A DNA stretch of 64,000 nt from Saccharopolyspora galaxeae (GTDB lineage: Bacteria > Actinomycetota > Actinomycetes > Mycobacteriales > Pseudonocardiaceae). Both the position numbers and the translations under genes were made by a program. Position 1 is the first letter of the stretch. Each line of letters starts with the position of its first letter. The notes beneath the pieces were generated by a model. That model did not search any database, had not been told where the DNA came from, and was given only the letters and a program-made list of their open reading frames with translations. Below, one piece after another: positions 24,234 to 32,216 of the stretch. The stretch lies in the NCBI RefSeq assembly GCF_016526145.1, contig NZ_JADDUE010000007.1:248001-312000 (forward strand). The letters are read 5' to 3'.

Positions 24234-24524
24234 CTACGAGTCGGACGGGTTGCCATCCTCCAAGAGTTTGTAGACGTTGCTGCGCTGCATACCGACCTCC
24301 TTGGAGATCGTCAGCCGGGGAATCTTGGCCGCGTCCGCGGCCAGTACCGCGTCGTTGCGTTCCTTGCGGGCTTCCCGTTGCTGGGCGAGCAAGCCGTTGA
24401 TCTTGTCCTCGATCCGGGCTTGCTCCTCGCGCGCCTCTTCCAGCTCGGTCTTGATGTTGTCGAGCTTGGCTCGGGCCGAGCGCAGTTGAAGGACCTCATC
24501 GGGCGTTCCGTCCGGTTGGGTCAC
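24234..24524 (-). CDS. Small coiled-coil HTH DNA-binding protein
   Basis: I chose the GTG at 24524, which has GGAGG seven bases upstream and gives a 96-residue protein. Residues about 10-60 form a strongly charged coiled coil (LRSARAKLDNIKTELEEARE and onward). The C-terminal 35 residues form a resolvase-like HTH (RLTISKEVGMQRSNVYKLLE). This build, a dimerising coiled coil plus HTH, is common among small regulators in actinobacterial mobile elements. It sits just beyond the terminator of the DprA/metallopeptidase pair, so it is transcribed separately. The target is unknown. Confidence 0.62.
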   Translation of the reverse strand: MTQPDGTPDEVLQLRSARAKLDNIKTELEEAREEQARIEDKINGLLAQQREARKERNDAVLAADAAKIPRLTISKEVGMQRSNVYKLLEDGNPSDS

Positions 24525-24683
24525 GTCGACGCCTCCGTGTGCCGTGATCGCTCCTGGTGAGCGACACCCTGTTGCTGTGGCCTGTCTACCACGCATGTCT
24601 ATCACGCTCCTGTTTAGGACGTTCGTGTCAGTGGGGTCGGCCTCGGTACGCGAGCGGGCGGTGCCCACTTCGTGAGTGTGGGG

Positions 24684-24723
24684 GTTGTGGGGGGCCGTCG
24701 GTCGTCGTGACGGCCCCCACAAC
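24684..24723 (-). terminator. Terminator after the YgjP-like gene
   Basis: GTTGTGG/GGGGCCGTC (24684-24699) pairs with GACGGCCCCCACAAC (24709-24723), with one bulged G and a 9-nt loop. It starts 3 bp beyond the stop of the minus-strand metallopeptidase gene. Confidence 0.7.
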
Positions 24724-24726
24724 GGA

Positions 24727-25518
24727 TCAGTGCTGGTGGTAGTCGCCCATCCAGGCGCGACGCCCAGCTTGGGCGAGATCGGCTTTGCGTCGGCGCCAGT
24801 CGGGCAGCCACAGGTTCATCTGGCGTTGCCAGCCGTTCCCGTGTTTGCGGCCCGGTGGGCGGGTGGCGTGGGCGAGTTCGTGCACGAGCACGTACTCGAT
24901 CAGCTCGCGCGGGAGCTCGAACAGCGGCCAGTGGAGGCTGACCAGGTGTTTCGCCGGGCTGTAGGCGCCCCAGCGGCGACGGCCGAGGTCGCGCACCTCG
25001 TAGTCCAAGTCCTGGATGCCGCCGCGGCCTTCGTACTGCTCGCCCCGCTGCCTGGCCCAGGCCACGCCACGGTCGCAGTACAGGTTGACCACCGCGGTGC
25101 GCATCGCCTCCGGACGGTTGCGCCGGACGCAGAGGAACAGGTCAGAGCCGAGCGCGTGGGGTCGGCGTTCGATCCGTGCCGGCGGGCCGTTGTCGGTGAG
25201 GCGCAGCCGGTAGGACCGGCCGAGAAGAGCGAAGCCCTCGCCGTTGACGAACTCCTTGACCGCGAAGTCCGGAGCAAGCTGCCGCGCCTCGGGGATCTTC
25301 CGCGCCAGCCACCCCCGATGGGTGCGGACGAAGTCCGCGACCCGGTCCGGGGTGGTGTGGGGCGGTACCAGGACCTTCACCGGTTCGCCGGGCTTGAGTT
25401 CCAATCCGACCGCGCGGCGTCGCGGCCGGATCTCCACCCGCACGTCCCAGTCCGACGGGAGTCCGAGCGCGGCTACCGCGTCCGCGACGTCCGCGCCCAG
25501 CTCGGTGTGCTCGGTCAT
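24727..25518 (-). CDS. YgjP-like (DUF45) metallopeptidase
   Basis: This 263-residue protein starts at the ATG complementary to 25516-25518 in an ATGA overlap with dprA. The C-terminal half has the family signature: GRRRWGAYSPAKHLVSLHW, then the zinc-binding LVHELAHATRP with a third His in RKHGNGW. The N-terminal half is a beta-rich region typical of YgjP/WLM-domain proteins. The Glu of HELAH should be catalytic. These gluzincin-like proteins are often linked to restriction or DNA-processing genes. Here coupling with DprA suggests a joint DNA-related task, but the substrate is unknown. Confidence 0.82.
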   Translation of the reverse strand: MTEHTELGADVADAVAALGLPSDWDVRVEIRPRRRAVGLELKPGEPVKVLVPPHTTPDRVADFVRTHRGWLARKIPEARQLAPDFAVKEFVNGEGFALLGRSYRLRLTDNGPPARIERRPHALGSDLFLCVRRNRPEAMRTAVVNLYCDRGVAWARQRGEQYEGRGGIQDLDYEVRDLGRRRWGAYSPAKHLVSLHWPLFELPRELIEYVLVHELAHATRPPGRKHGNGWQRQMNLWLPDWRRRKADLAQAGRRAWMGDYHQH

Positions 25519-26387
25519 CGGATGCCCTCCTGGCAGACGATGTGCTCGGTCGCAGCGATCGGGGTGGCCACTCCGGTGCGCAACAGGTCGATCACACCGG
25601 CCGAGGTGGCGGAGGTGATCGGTCCGGGCACGCCGTAGACATGGCGGCCCATCGCCGCGGCGGTGTGCGCGATCGGGAGGGCACCGCTGCGCTTCCCGGC
25701 TTCCACGACGACGGTGGCCACCCCGAGGGCGGCCAGCAGACGGCCCCGGGCGGCGAAGCGGGCGCGGATGGGCTTCGTACCGGGCGGGTATTCGCTGATC
25801 AGCAGGCCGCTGTGGGCGACCGATTCCAGGAAGGAAGCGTGGCCTTGCGGGTAGGCGATATCGGCGCCGCAGGCCAGCACCGCGATCGGCGGTGCGGAGC
25901 CAAGCAGCGCACCACGGTGGGCCGCACCGTCGACGCCGTAGGCGCCACTGGCCAGCACGGTGACGTCGGCCGCGGCGAGGTCGTTGCCGAGCGTGGCGGC
26001 GACGTGCTCGCCGTACTGAGAAGCGGCGCGGGCACCCACCACCGACACCGCCGCACCGGAACTGGCCGCGAGATTGGCGGTGCCCCGAACCCACAGCCCC
26101 AGGGGTGCGCCGAGGCCCTGTTCGGTCAGGCCGCGCAGCGCGCCGTGCGGCCAGTCGGGATCTTCCGGGGTCAGCAGCCGGTAGTGGCCAGCATCGATCG
26201 CGGCCAGGTCCTCGTCGATCCGGGGCTCTGGGTCGCGGATCTCGTGCAGGACGGATCGAGGTGCGGCTCCGGTCTGGATGCGCTCGACCGCGTCTACGGG
26301 GCCGTGGGCGGCCACGAAGGCGTCGACCGCAGGAGCCGGCGGCTCCGTGGCCCGGAGCAGAAATGCGCGAGCAGCGAGAGGGTTCAT
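25515..26387 (-). CDS. dprA: DprA/Smf-family DNA-processing protein
   Basis: This 290-residue protein contains the DprA Rossmann-type core: WVRGTANL, VSVVGARAASQYG, VLASGAYGVDGAAHRGAL, AYPQGHASFLES, GLLISEYPPG and VVVEAGKRSGAL. These line up with the DprA signature blocks, which bind single-stranded DNA and load RecA. It lacks the usual C-terminal winged helix. It is an accessory copy inside the element and could promote processing of incoming ssDNA during conjugation or act in defence. It is coupled to the YgjP-like peptidase. Confidence 0.88.
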   Translation of the reverse strand: MNPLAARAFLLRATEPPAPAVDAFVAAHGPVDAVERIQTGAAPRSVLHEIRDPEPRIDEDLAAIDAGHYRLLTPEDPDWPHGALRGLTEQGLGAPLGLWVRGTANLAASSGAAVSVVGARAASQYGEHVAATLGNDLAAADVTVLASGAYGVDGAAHRGALLGSAPPIAVLACGADIAYPQGHASFLESVAHSGLLISEYPPGTKPIRARFAARGRLLAALGVATVVVEAGKRSGALPIAHTAAAMGRHVYGVPGPITSATSAGVIDLLRTGVATPIAATEHIVCQEGIR

Positions 26388-26415
26388 GATGAGCGCTCCT
26401 TATGACGCGAAAAGC

Positions 26416-26452
26416 GGGCCACGCCAACCGGAGAACCGTGTCGGCGCGGCCC
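26416..26452. terminator. Intergenic hairpin upstream of dprA
   Basis: GGGCCaCGCC (26416-26425) pairs with GGCGcGGCCC (26443-26452) across a 17-nt loop, with one internal mismatch. It lies in the 109-bp gap between the 263-residue hypothetical gene and dprA and is probably a minus-strand terminator. Confidence 0.5.
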
Positions 26453-26496
26453 ACACAAGGGAAGGAAGGAGAGAGGACGCGTACCGAGTTGTGCGT

Positions 26497-27288
26497 CTAC
26501 TCGGTGCGGTCGTGCAGCGGGATCGGCAACGAGTGGCCGATCAACTCGCGCCAACGGGAATCGCCGGTGTGCAGGAAGGCGCCGGAGGCCATGTACCACC
26601 GGTCCGGGTCATCCGTGGGGCGCCCGACGTACCGGCCGTACTCGAACCGCAGCGACACCGCCGGGGCGTCGTGGCTCGGCTCCCGGATGCGGACGAACTC
26701 GGGAACCCGTTCGCCGTTGATTTCGACGATCACCACGCTCCGGGCACGGGAGGACAATCCTCCGTTGGAACAGGAACCACCCGGCCCCGTGAGAATTTCG
26801 GCGGGGAGACCCTTGCGTGGCACAGGGATGGTGATCGTGCCGTCTCCGATGTCTGGAATCGAATGCAGCGAGCCGACGGGCCACGGTGTGTCGTCCCAGA
26901 CCTGCAGCGCCTCGTACGCCTTGTATTCGACCCCAGCGATGCGCACGAGTTGCTTGGCTTCATCCGGCATCCGGCGCAGGGCTTCGTCACGCACCCGTCG
27001 GCACCATTCCCGCGCCGGGCTCGTGTCCCAGCCTCGGCGTTCGCACGTTTGGTACTCGTAACACTTGACGACGTTGAGGATGGCGACCAAGTGGAACAGG
27101 AACGCCGCGATCTCGACTTCATAGCGGGGAGGCGGCTCGTCGTCGTGCAGGAATCCGACGCTGCGGTAGTGCTGCTCCAGCAGCATTCGACCGGTGGCGT
27201 TGGCCTCGTCCACGTCGATCACGGAAAGTTGGATTCCCGCGTTGACCAGTCCATCGATGTGCGCCTTGCTCAACCGGAGAACAGACAT
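26497..27288 (-). CDS. Hypothetical protein, 263 residues
   Basis: No family recognised. The protein is soluble, with a helical N-terminal half (about 1-140; includes VEIAAFLFHLVAILNVVKCY and REWCRRVRDEALRRMPDE). The C-terminal half is rich in beta strands and aromatic residues (FEYGRYVGRPTDDPDRWYMA, about 215-234). Cysteines at about 76, 82 and 95 could be structural. The start at 27288 follows GGGGTTTTGC and the frame is well supported by GC-rich third positions. It is one of a run of minus-strand genes of similar style separated by hairpins. Confidence 0.6.
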   Translation of the reverse strand: MSVLRLSKAHIDGLVNAGIQLSVIDVDEANATGRMLLEQHYRSVGFLHDDEPPPRYEVEIAAFLFHLVAILNVVKCYEYQTCERRGWDTSPAREWCRRVRDEALRRMPDEAKQLVRIAGVEYKAYEALQVWDDTPWPVGSLHSIPDIGDGTITIPVPRKGLPAEILTGPGGSCSNGGLSSRARSVVIVEINGERVPEFVRIREPSHDAPAVSLRFEYGRYVGRPTDDPDRWYMASGAFLHTGDSRWRELIGHSLPIPLHDRTE

Positions 27289-27366
27289 GCAAAACCCCTT
27301 TCAGTGAAGGAAAAGTGGAAGTGATGAACGAACAGCGATGCGTGCGGTAGAGCCGCTGTCCTGGTT

Positions 27367-28194
27367 TCAGGCAGCCCGGCGGAGCAGGCGACCGGCTCCG
27401 CATCGTGCGGATTGCTGGCCGGATTCCGCGCTTGCCGCCGCGATGATGTCGGTCATGGACAGGTCGTTTCGGAACCTGTGCCCGATCTCGGCTTCCACGT
27501 CCGCGTACTCGGCGGCCAGCTCGGGACGAAGTTGCGCGGCACGGATCAGGTCCGCGCGACTGGCGAGCACGCACAGCGAGCACGACAGGCGGGTCATGCC
27601 CTCGTCGTAGGCCGGGTGATACGGCACGCCGCTGGCGTGGATGCGTTGCCACACCTCGGTTTCTGTCCACTCATGGATCGGAAGCCAGGTGTCCACAATG
27701 CGCTTCCCGCTGGTCGCCGCCTCGTCCCGGCTGAGACGGGCCTTCTTCAGCCGTGCCCGGGATTCATCCGCGCGGAGTCCCATGCAGTTCAACACTCGCG
27801 CGGGACGGTGGAGCGGGCCGAGTTCGGCGACGAGTTGCGTGATCAGTTTTCTTGCCGGACCGCGTTTCTGGTCCGAGGTGCAGTAACGAGCCGCTGACGA
27901 CGGCCACCGCCCCCGTTGCCGCACCTGATCGAGGAGTAAGCCGCGTTCACGGTGCCGCTCCTCGTAGCGCACGCCGTAGTGCTCCGCCTGGCGCCGCGCG
28001 AGCGCGGCGGTTCCCGGCCACTCGACATGACCCAGCGCGCAATGCAAAACCGTGACACGGTCAAGCACCGCCGCCTGTTCCGCTCGGACGCACACCTCGT
28101 CCAACATGGCTTGCGAGTCCTTACCCGCACTCGAATTCACGAGAATGACGTCATAATCGGCAAGTCTGGGTAGGTCTGGGATCGCCGCAGACAT
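27367..28194 (-). CDS. PP-loop PAPS-reductase-like protein
   Basis: This 275-residue protein carries the PP-loop ATP-pyrophosphatase signature (ILVNSSAGKDSQAM, about 17-30). The downstream block (RYCTSDQKRGPARKLI, about 104-119) and the conserved GLRADESRARLK motif (about 139-150) are found in phage- and ICE-type phosphoadenosine-phosphosulfate-reductase homologues and in DndC-like proteins. A CSLC pair near 208-211 may bind a metal or cluster. It could transfer sulfur or adenylate a nucleotide or tRNA base. No dnd/ssp partners are nearby, so a phosphorothioation pathway is not supported. Confidence 0.78.
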   Translation of the reverse strand: MSAAIPDLPRLADYDVILVNSSAGKDSQAMLDEVCVRAEQAAVLDRVTVLHCALGHVEWPGTAALARRQAEHYGVRYEERHRERGLLLDQVRQRGRWPSSAARYCTSDQKRGPARKLITQLVAELGPLHRPARVLNCMGLRADESRARLKKARLSRDEAATSGKRIVDTWLPIHEWTETEVWQRIHASGVPYHPAYDEGMTRLSCSLCVLASRADLIRAAQLRPELAAEYADVEAEIGHRFRNDLSMTDIIAAASAESGQQSARCGAGRLLRRAA

Positions 28195-28246
28195 GGTCCC
28201 GCCTCCTCTCGGAAACTCAGATTTCGTCGCGTGGTAAAGAGGAACG

Positions 28247-28295
28247 CCCGCCGCATCTCACAGTCCGAAAAGGACTAGAGGACGCCGCAGGCGGG
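28247..28295 (-). terminator. Two-tier hairpin in the PAPS-reductase-like leader
   Basis: The outer arms CCCGCC (28247-28252) and GGCGGG (28290-28295) enclose a short GCGTC/GATGC pairing (one wobble) and a terminal AGTCC-(5 nt)-GGACT stem-loop (28262-28276). On the minus strand a TTCCTCTTT tract follows. It could terminate the upstream gene or attenuate the PP-loop gene. Confidence 0.5.
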
Positions 28296-28319
28296 ACGAT
28301 TGCCGAAAGTCACCTGCCG

Positions 28320-29177
28320 TCAGTGGCGGTCGGTGAGCCGGCGGAGGGCATCCAGATTCGCGAGGGTGCCCGCCCAGTACCGGACGTGAGCGGGCTCGTC
28401 ATCAACTCCCCAGGCATACACGCGGAACCCGTACGCACTGGGGCTTTCCCAAACGCCACTGGTCCCGCTGCCGTCGGGGCGACGGATGCCGCGACGGTCG
28501 CAGGGGTGCTCCTCGACAGGGTCGCCCCAGCCGGCGGCCCGCATGTGGTCGGCAACCTGGTCGTAGGTGGCCCCGAACGACACGGCCGAACTCGTGCGGG
28601 AGCCCGCGCTCGCCTCGCGGATCGGCGTCGGCGCCGAGGTGATGACCGCCTTGACCTCCTGCACGGTCCACAGCCGCCCGTGCCCGCTCGCGGCGCCGTA
28701 GGCCAGCGAGTAGGGACCGGTGAACCACAGCGTGATCGTCTGGTCACCGCGGCGCCAGCCCCGCCGGTAGCCGCGGTGGTTGTCGTCCAGCTCGCTGATC
28801 GGGATCGGCGGCAGGGTGCCGTCGAGGTCCCGGTCCGGCCGCGCGGTCCAGCCGTGCGCGTCCAGATCCTCGAAGACCTGCGGATAAGCCATGTCGGTCG
28901 CGCGAGCTCCCGCGTATCCCCGCGCGGCGCGGGAGAGCGTGTCCGCAAGCCGGCTCAGACGGGCGGTGACGTTGCGCAGCCTGTCCGGCGGCATCGGTTT
29001 CGAGCTGTGCGCGTCGTCGGTGAGATCGGCGACCTGGCACCGAATCTCTTCGGCGAGGTCGGCCAGTTCGTCCAGGCTGGCCCCGCGGAGCCGGGCGAGC
29101 CCTTCGCCCGCATCCGCGCGGGCGCGCTCGCGGTCAGCTTCGGCCACCTTGTCGGGGGCATTGTCGTGGTTGTTCAT
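28320..29177 (-). CDS. Hypothetical protein, 285 residues
   Basis: The start is the ATG at 29177 with GAGGACC upstream. Residues 1-95 are charged and helical (DKVAEADRERARADAGEGLA), resembling a coiled coil. The remaining 190 residues are rich in Trp/Tyr (YRRGWRRGDQTITLWFTGPY; GFRVYAWGVDDEPAHVRYWA) and probably beta-rich. A CDRRG segment follows EEHP. No family is recognised. Its flanks are hairpins, like its neighbours. Confidence 0.6.
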   Translation of the reverse strand: MNNHDNAPDKVAEADRERARADAGEGLARLRGASLDELADLAEEIRCQVADLTDDAHSSKPMPPDRLRNVTARLSRLADTLSRAARGYAGARATDMAYPQVFEDLDAHGWTARPDRDLDGTLPPIPISELDDNHRGYRRGWRRGDQTITLWFTGPYSLAYGAASGHGRLWTVQEVKAVITSAPTPIREASAGSRTSSAVSFGATYDQVADHMRAAGWGDPVEEHPCDRRGIRRPDGSGTSGVWESPSAYGFRVYAWGVDDEPAHVRYWAGTLANLDALRRLTDRH

Positions 29178-29227
29178 CGCAGGGTCCTCGCTTTCGTTGG
29201 GGCGATGGGAAAATGGGAGTGAGAGGG

Positions 29228-29266
29228 CCGCTCCGGTGCGCATCGGGTGGCCGCGCACCGGAGCGG
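29228..29266. terminator. 14-bp perfect-stem hairpin
   Basis: The arms CCGCTCCGGTGCGC (29228-29241) and GCGCACCGGAGCGG (29253-29266) enclose an 11-nt loop. It lies in the 108-bp gap between two minus-strand genes. On that strand it is followed by CCCTCTCACTCCCATTTTCCC, consistent with a terminator. Confidence 0.72.
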
Positions 29267-29285
29267 AAGGCAACGAGGTGTCTTA

Positions 29286-29831
29286 TTAGGGCGTGTCGTC
29301 CCAGGCCATCCCGACCGCCCGGGGACCGGCGCCGTTCATGCGCCAGGCGTGCACGGCCGGGGCGAACTCGCTGGCCACGGCCCGGTCAAGGTCGCGGAGG
29401 TCGATCTCGCGGCGGCCGTTGCGGCGGGCGTCGGCCCACAGATCGAGGATCTTGGTCAGGGCCGCCGCGAGGTGTCCGGTCACGGTGCAGGCCGGGTAGT
29501 CCTCGTCGACCGCGGCCAGCAACGCGACCAGCTCATGCAGCGGCATCGCTTGCGTACCGGTCTGCAGTTGCCGGACGGGCAGCCGTACCGCGTTGTTGAA
29601 GCCGGGTTCCTCCCCGGCGAGCGTGACCGTGCCCCACACGGGATCGCCCCGGAGCTGGAACACGTAGAACCAGAACCCGAACCGGTCGTGTGCCCGGGTG
29701 ACGGACTGGACGGGGAGACGGCGTTCCTTCGCGATCTGGACCGCGTCCGCGCGGCGCGAGGCCACGCGCAGCACGCCATCCAGCCGCACGCGCGAGAGGT
29801 CCAAACGGTCGTAAATCTTGACAACAGACAT
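29286..29831 (-). CDS. Hypothetical protein, 181 residues
   Basis: No recognised family. The N-terminal half looks alpha/beta (VVKIYDRLDLSRVRLDGV; HDRFGFWFYVFQLRGDPVWG). The C-terminal half is mainly helical (LHELVALLAAVDEDYPACTV; LAAALTKILDLWADARRNGR). The ATG at 29831 is preceded by GAGGTCACCC. It belongs to the hairpin-separated minus-strand array. Confidence 0.58.
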   Translation of the reverse strand: MSVVKIYDRLDLSRVRLDGVLRVASRRADAVQIAKERRLPVQSVTRAHDRFGFWFYVFQLRGDPVWGTVTLAGEEPGFNNAVRLPVRQLQTGTQAMPLHELVALLAAVDEDYPACTVTGHLAAALTKILDLWADARRNGRREIDLRDLDRAVASEFAPAVHAWRMNGAGPRAVGMAWDDTP

Positions 29832-29940
29832 GGGTGACCTCGATTCGTCGAGTACCGAGAGTGGTGGGAACGAGCCGCCGCGATCAGCCGAGCGGGTTGG
29901 CGCGCGGAGATCGGGCGAGGGTCAGGCGATCGACGCCACG

Positions 29941-29965
29941 GCTGCCCGCGCGTGGCGCGGGCAGC
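29941..29965. terminator. 11-bp perfect-stem hairpin
   Basis: GCTGCCCGCGC (29941-29951) and GCGCGGGCAGC (29955-29965) with a 3-nt loop lie in the 183-bp gap after the 136-residue minus-strand gene. The rest of that gap shows no gene. It is probably a terminator. Confidence 0.6.
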
Positions 29966-30014
29966 GTGCCGCGGCGGTAGCGGTACCGGGCGCTCGGTTG
30001 TCGCTCTGCCAGGT

Positions 30015-30425
30015 TCAGGCGCGCACTCGGCGCAGGCGCACGGCCATCCCGGGACCGTCGTTGACGCCGTACCACCGTCCGCCGTGCGGGTCGGTGGCGT
30101 GCCAGACGTGGCGGGTCCAAGACCCGCCGGACGGCGTGTACTGGCGTTGGCCGTGCTGCCGACGGTCGGCCGGGTCGACGGTGGCCAACGTGCCCCCGGT
30201 CCAGGTAGTGATGGTGGAGCCGTCGCCGGAGAGGTAGGCGACCACGCATCGGGACGTGCGCATCACCGCGCGCTCGTGCTCGTCGGCGCACGAATAGCAC
30301 ATCGTGTCCCCGGTGCCGGCCTTCTTTGCGAAGCCCGGGGTACCGATCCCCGATGTCGCGGAGCCCAGGGGCGTCGGGGCGTGCCCGCAGTCCAGTACCG
30401 CAGGGGTGACCATGTTCCCGCTCAT
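30015..30425 (-). CDS. Hypothetical protein, 136 residues, possible zinc site
   Basis: The N-terminal third has AVLDCGHAP and MCYSCADEHERA, a Cys-x-His plus Cys-x2-Cys arrangement that could bind zinc. The C-terminal half is beta-rich with repeated Trp/Gly (TPSGGSWTRHVWHATDPHGG). Similar small C-x-H...C-x2-C proteins are frequent in actinophage and ICE accessory regions, with no known function. It overlaps the preceding gene by ATGA and is probably translated together with it. Confidence 0.6.
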   Translation of the reverse strand: MSGNMVTPAVLDCGHAPTPLGSATSGIGTPGFAKKAGTGDTMCYSCADEHERAVMRTSRCVVAYLSGDGSTITTWTGGTLATVDPADRRQHGQRQYTPSGGSWTRHVWHATDPHGGRWYGVNDGPGMAVRLRRVRA

Positions 30426-30934
30426 GACCTCACCTCACGCGGCTTGCAGAACTCTTTCTCCCGCGCGTCGATCCACACTTGGACGCTGGCCGCGTCTGCG
30501 TGGCGGAAGGTCTCGCCGGTTATCTCCCGTCCGCGGTCGGAGTTGCGGACGTAGTAGGTCCGGACTCCCAGGATGGCCGCGATGCGGAACAGGTAGCCGG
30601 CGACGTCGTCGGCGGCAAGGTAGCCGTGCTCCCGGGTGGCTTTGTCCATGCCCTTCTGGATCTTGCGGAGAACCTTGACGATGGATTCCGCTTGGTCCAG
30701 ATCAACCCGGAACGCGTCGAAGTAGTGCCCGGGGCACCAGGCGCGCTCGTTGTCGCGATCGAGGTAGGCCGACACCTCGAAATCCGCCAAGTGTGCGCCC
30801 AGATCGCCACTGCCGAACGAGGGACGCCGCAACTCGCCGGACGTGGTCACCCGGCACACCTTTGCGACGACCCGCCATATGTCGTAGCGCTCCTCGATCT
30901 GAACGACAAACGCCAACTTCTCTGTGCTGGACAT
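30422..30934 (-). CDS. Hypothetical protein, 170 residues
   Basis: The start at ATG 30934 has GGGAGG about seven bases upstream. It is a mixed alpha/beta soluble protein (LAFVVQIEERYDIWRVVAKV at 7-26; helical region around QAESIVKVLRKIQKGMDKAT). A long alpha-helical middle might bind nucleic acid or a protein partner, but no motif is diagnostic. It is coupled to the 136-residue gene downstream. Confidence 0.58.
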   Translation of the reverse strand: MSSTEKLAFVVQIEERYDIWRVVAKVCRVTTSGELRRPSFGSGDLGAHLADFEVSAYLDRDNERAWCPGHYFDAFRVDLDQAESIVKVLRKIQKGMDKATREHGYLAADDVAGYLFRIAAILGVRTYYVRNSDRGREITGETFRHADAASVQVWIDAREKEFCKPREVRS

Positions 30935-31000
30935 GCGAATACCTCCCGGAAAAGAGCACGGGTGCTTCGGTGTGATCAATGAACTGGATTCGTTCCGCCG

Positions 31001-31037
31001 CACGGTGTAGGCGAAATCAGCGTTCGCCTACACCGTG
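31001..31037. terminator. 15-bp perfect-stem hairpin
   Basis: CACGGTGTAGGCGAA (31001-31015) and TTCGCCTACACCGTG (31023-31037) enclose a 7-nt loop in the gap between the 170- and 78-residue minus-strand genes. It is one of the strongest stems in the array and acts as a terminator or a structured RNA element. Confidence 0.68.
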
Positions 31038-31107
31038 GGATTGCGGGACGTGGCGCCTGTCGGGGGAGCTGCACCCCCGCTAGCCTCTGCGGACAGGCGT
31101 AGAGAAT

Positions 31108-31344
31108 TCAGAACTGGACCGGTTGCCGCATTGCTTCCCGGTATTCGGCAGGCGTGACCCGAAGGGAACACAGTTCCCTGACGGCCTCGCCGGTCGCTTT
31201 CTCGACAGCACGCAGCGCGGCGGAACCGCGGTAACGGTCGTCGGCGAACCCGCGAACCTCGCCCGTCGCCGCGTAGACCAGAAAGCCCCGACGGGGCTTT
31301 CCGCTCTTGGCGTGCTGGGCATCAATGGCGACCGCGTACAACAT
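31108..31344 (-). CDS. Small hypothetical protein, 78 residues
   Basis: ATG at 31344 with GAGGGTCATGGA in front gives 78 residues (MLYAVAIDAQHAKSGKPRRG and onward), with an N-terminal beta strand and a helical C-terminus. The frame is open further upstream, but the upstream part lacks a start with a ribosome-binding site. No family is known. Confidence 0.52.
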   Translation of the reverse strand: MLYAVAIDAQHAKSGKPRRGFLVYAATGEVRGFADDRYRGSAALRAVEKATGEAVRELCSLRVTPAEYREAMRQPVQF

Positions 31345-31394
31345 TCCATGACCCTCACAATCAAACGAAGATGGCTCGCGCGAAACTGGGTGTG

Positions 31395-32156
31395 TCAGGC
31401 GGTTTTCCCGTAGGGAAGAACCTGCGAGTAGCAGTGTTCGCAGCCGCGCAGTGTTTCCCGCACGTCTGCCCACGTCGTCACGACACCGTTGTGTCGGTGG
31501 GTATCGACCAGGAGGGAGGCGCACTCGCAGTCCGCTTCTTCGTAGAACTCCGCGCACTCGTAGTGCAGCGGCTGATCGTGGCTGGTCTTGATCCACCCGC
31601 CGCACTCGGCGCACGCGCGGTAGCCCAGGTGTTCCCTGATCCTGTCGAGGTCCCAGCTACTGCAGTCGGTACACAGGCTCTGTCCGTCGTCGGACAGGGC
31701 CGCGGCGACGTCGCCGGCGATCTCGTCGGGCACGTCGTAGCAGTCGGTCAGCGCCGAGATCGCCGCGTCCCGCTCCCGCTGGCCGAAGTCCTCATCGTTG
31801 AGGACCGGATAGCCAGCCAGGAAAGCGCCGATGCGTTCGGCGGCCTCCCGTGCGGCCCCGTCTGTGTAGTCGTAGGCCAACACCCCGTGGAACTCGGACG
31901 CCTTCCCGGGTGCGGCCTCTTCCATGATCGTGGCCGCGGCCTCCGCGTTCGACGCTTCCAGCAGGTGAGAGCACAGGTGCCCGAACACGTACTCGCCCGG
32001 GACAACCAGGGGTTCCCCATCGGAACCGGTAACGAAATCGAAACCGGACCAGTCGTGATCGCGTGCGAAATCGTCAGCGTCCCATTCGGTGTACCGGTAG
32101 TTCTGGCCGAACCACTGAACGGCATTCTCGGAAAGCTGAACCTTGATCTCGTCCAT
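31395..32156 (-). CDS. Hypothetical protein with Cys-x2-Cys pairs, 253 residues
   Basis: An acidic soluble protein. The N-terminal 140 residues are helical (includes YPVLNDEDFGQRERDA, a block I associate with uncharacterised actinophage/ICE proteins). The middle has CTDCSSWDLDRI and CAECGGW, and further on come CECASLL and CEHCYSQV. These pairs could build one or two zinc ribbons. It might be an ssDNA-interacting or antirestriction-type protein given its acidity (many Asp/Glu), but I see no ArdA motif. It is one of the better supported genes in the array. Confidence 0.62.
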   Translation of the reverse strand: MDEIKVQLSENAVQWFGQNYRYTEWDADDFARDHDWSGFDFVTGSDGEPLVVPGEYVFGHLCSHLLEASNAEAAATIMEEAAPGKASEFHGVLAYDYTDGAAREAAERIGAFLAGYPVLNDEDFGQRERDAAISALTDCYDVPDEIAGDVAAALSDDGQSLCTDCSSWDLDRIREHLGYRACAECGGWIKTSHDQPLHYECAEFYEEADCECASLLVDTHRHNGVVTTWADVRETLRGCEHCYSQVLPYGKTA

Positions 32157-32216
32157 GACGCACCTTTCTATGCTGCGGGCTATCGCTTGCGTGAATCGTT
32201 GCCAGTGGCGGAATGG

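Noticed and set aside
27367-28194. DNA phosphorothioation (dnd) system
   Set aside because: Only a DndC-like PP-loop protein is present; DndA, B, D, E and Ssp partners are missing.
31395-32156. ArdA antirestriction protein
   Set aside because: It is acidic and adjacent to mobile genes, but ArdA motifs are not visible and the paired cysteines do not fit.
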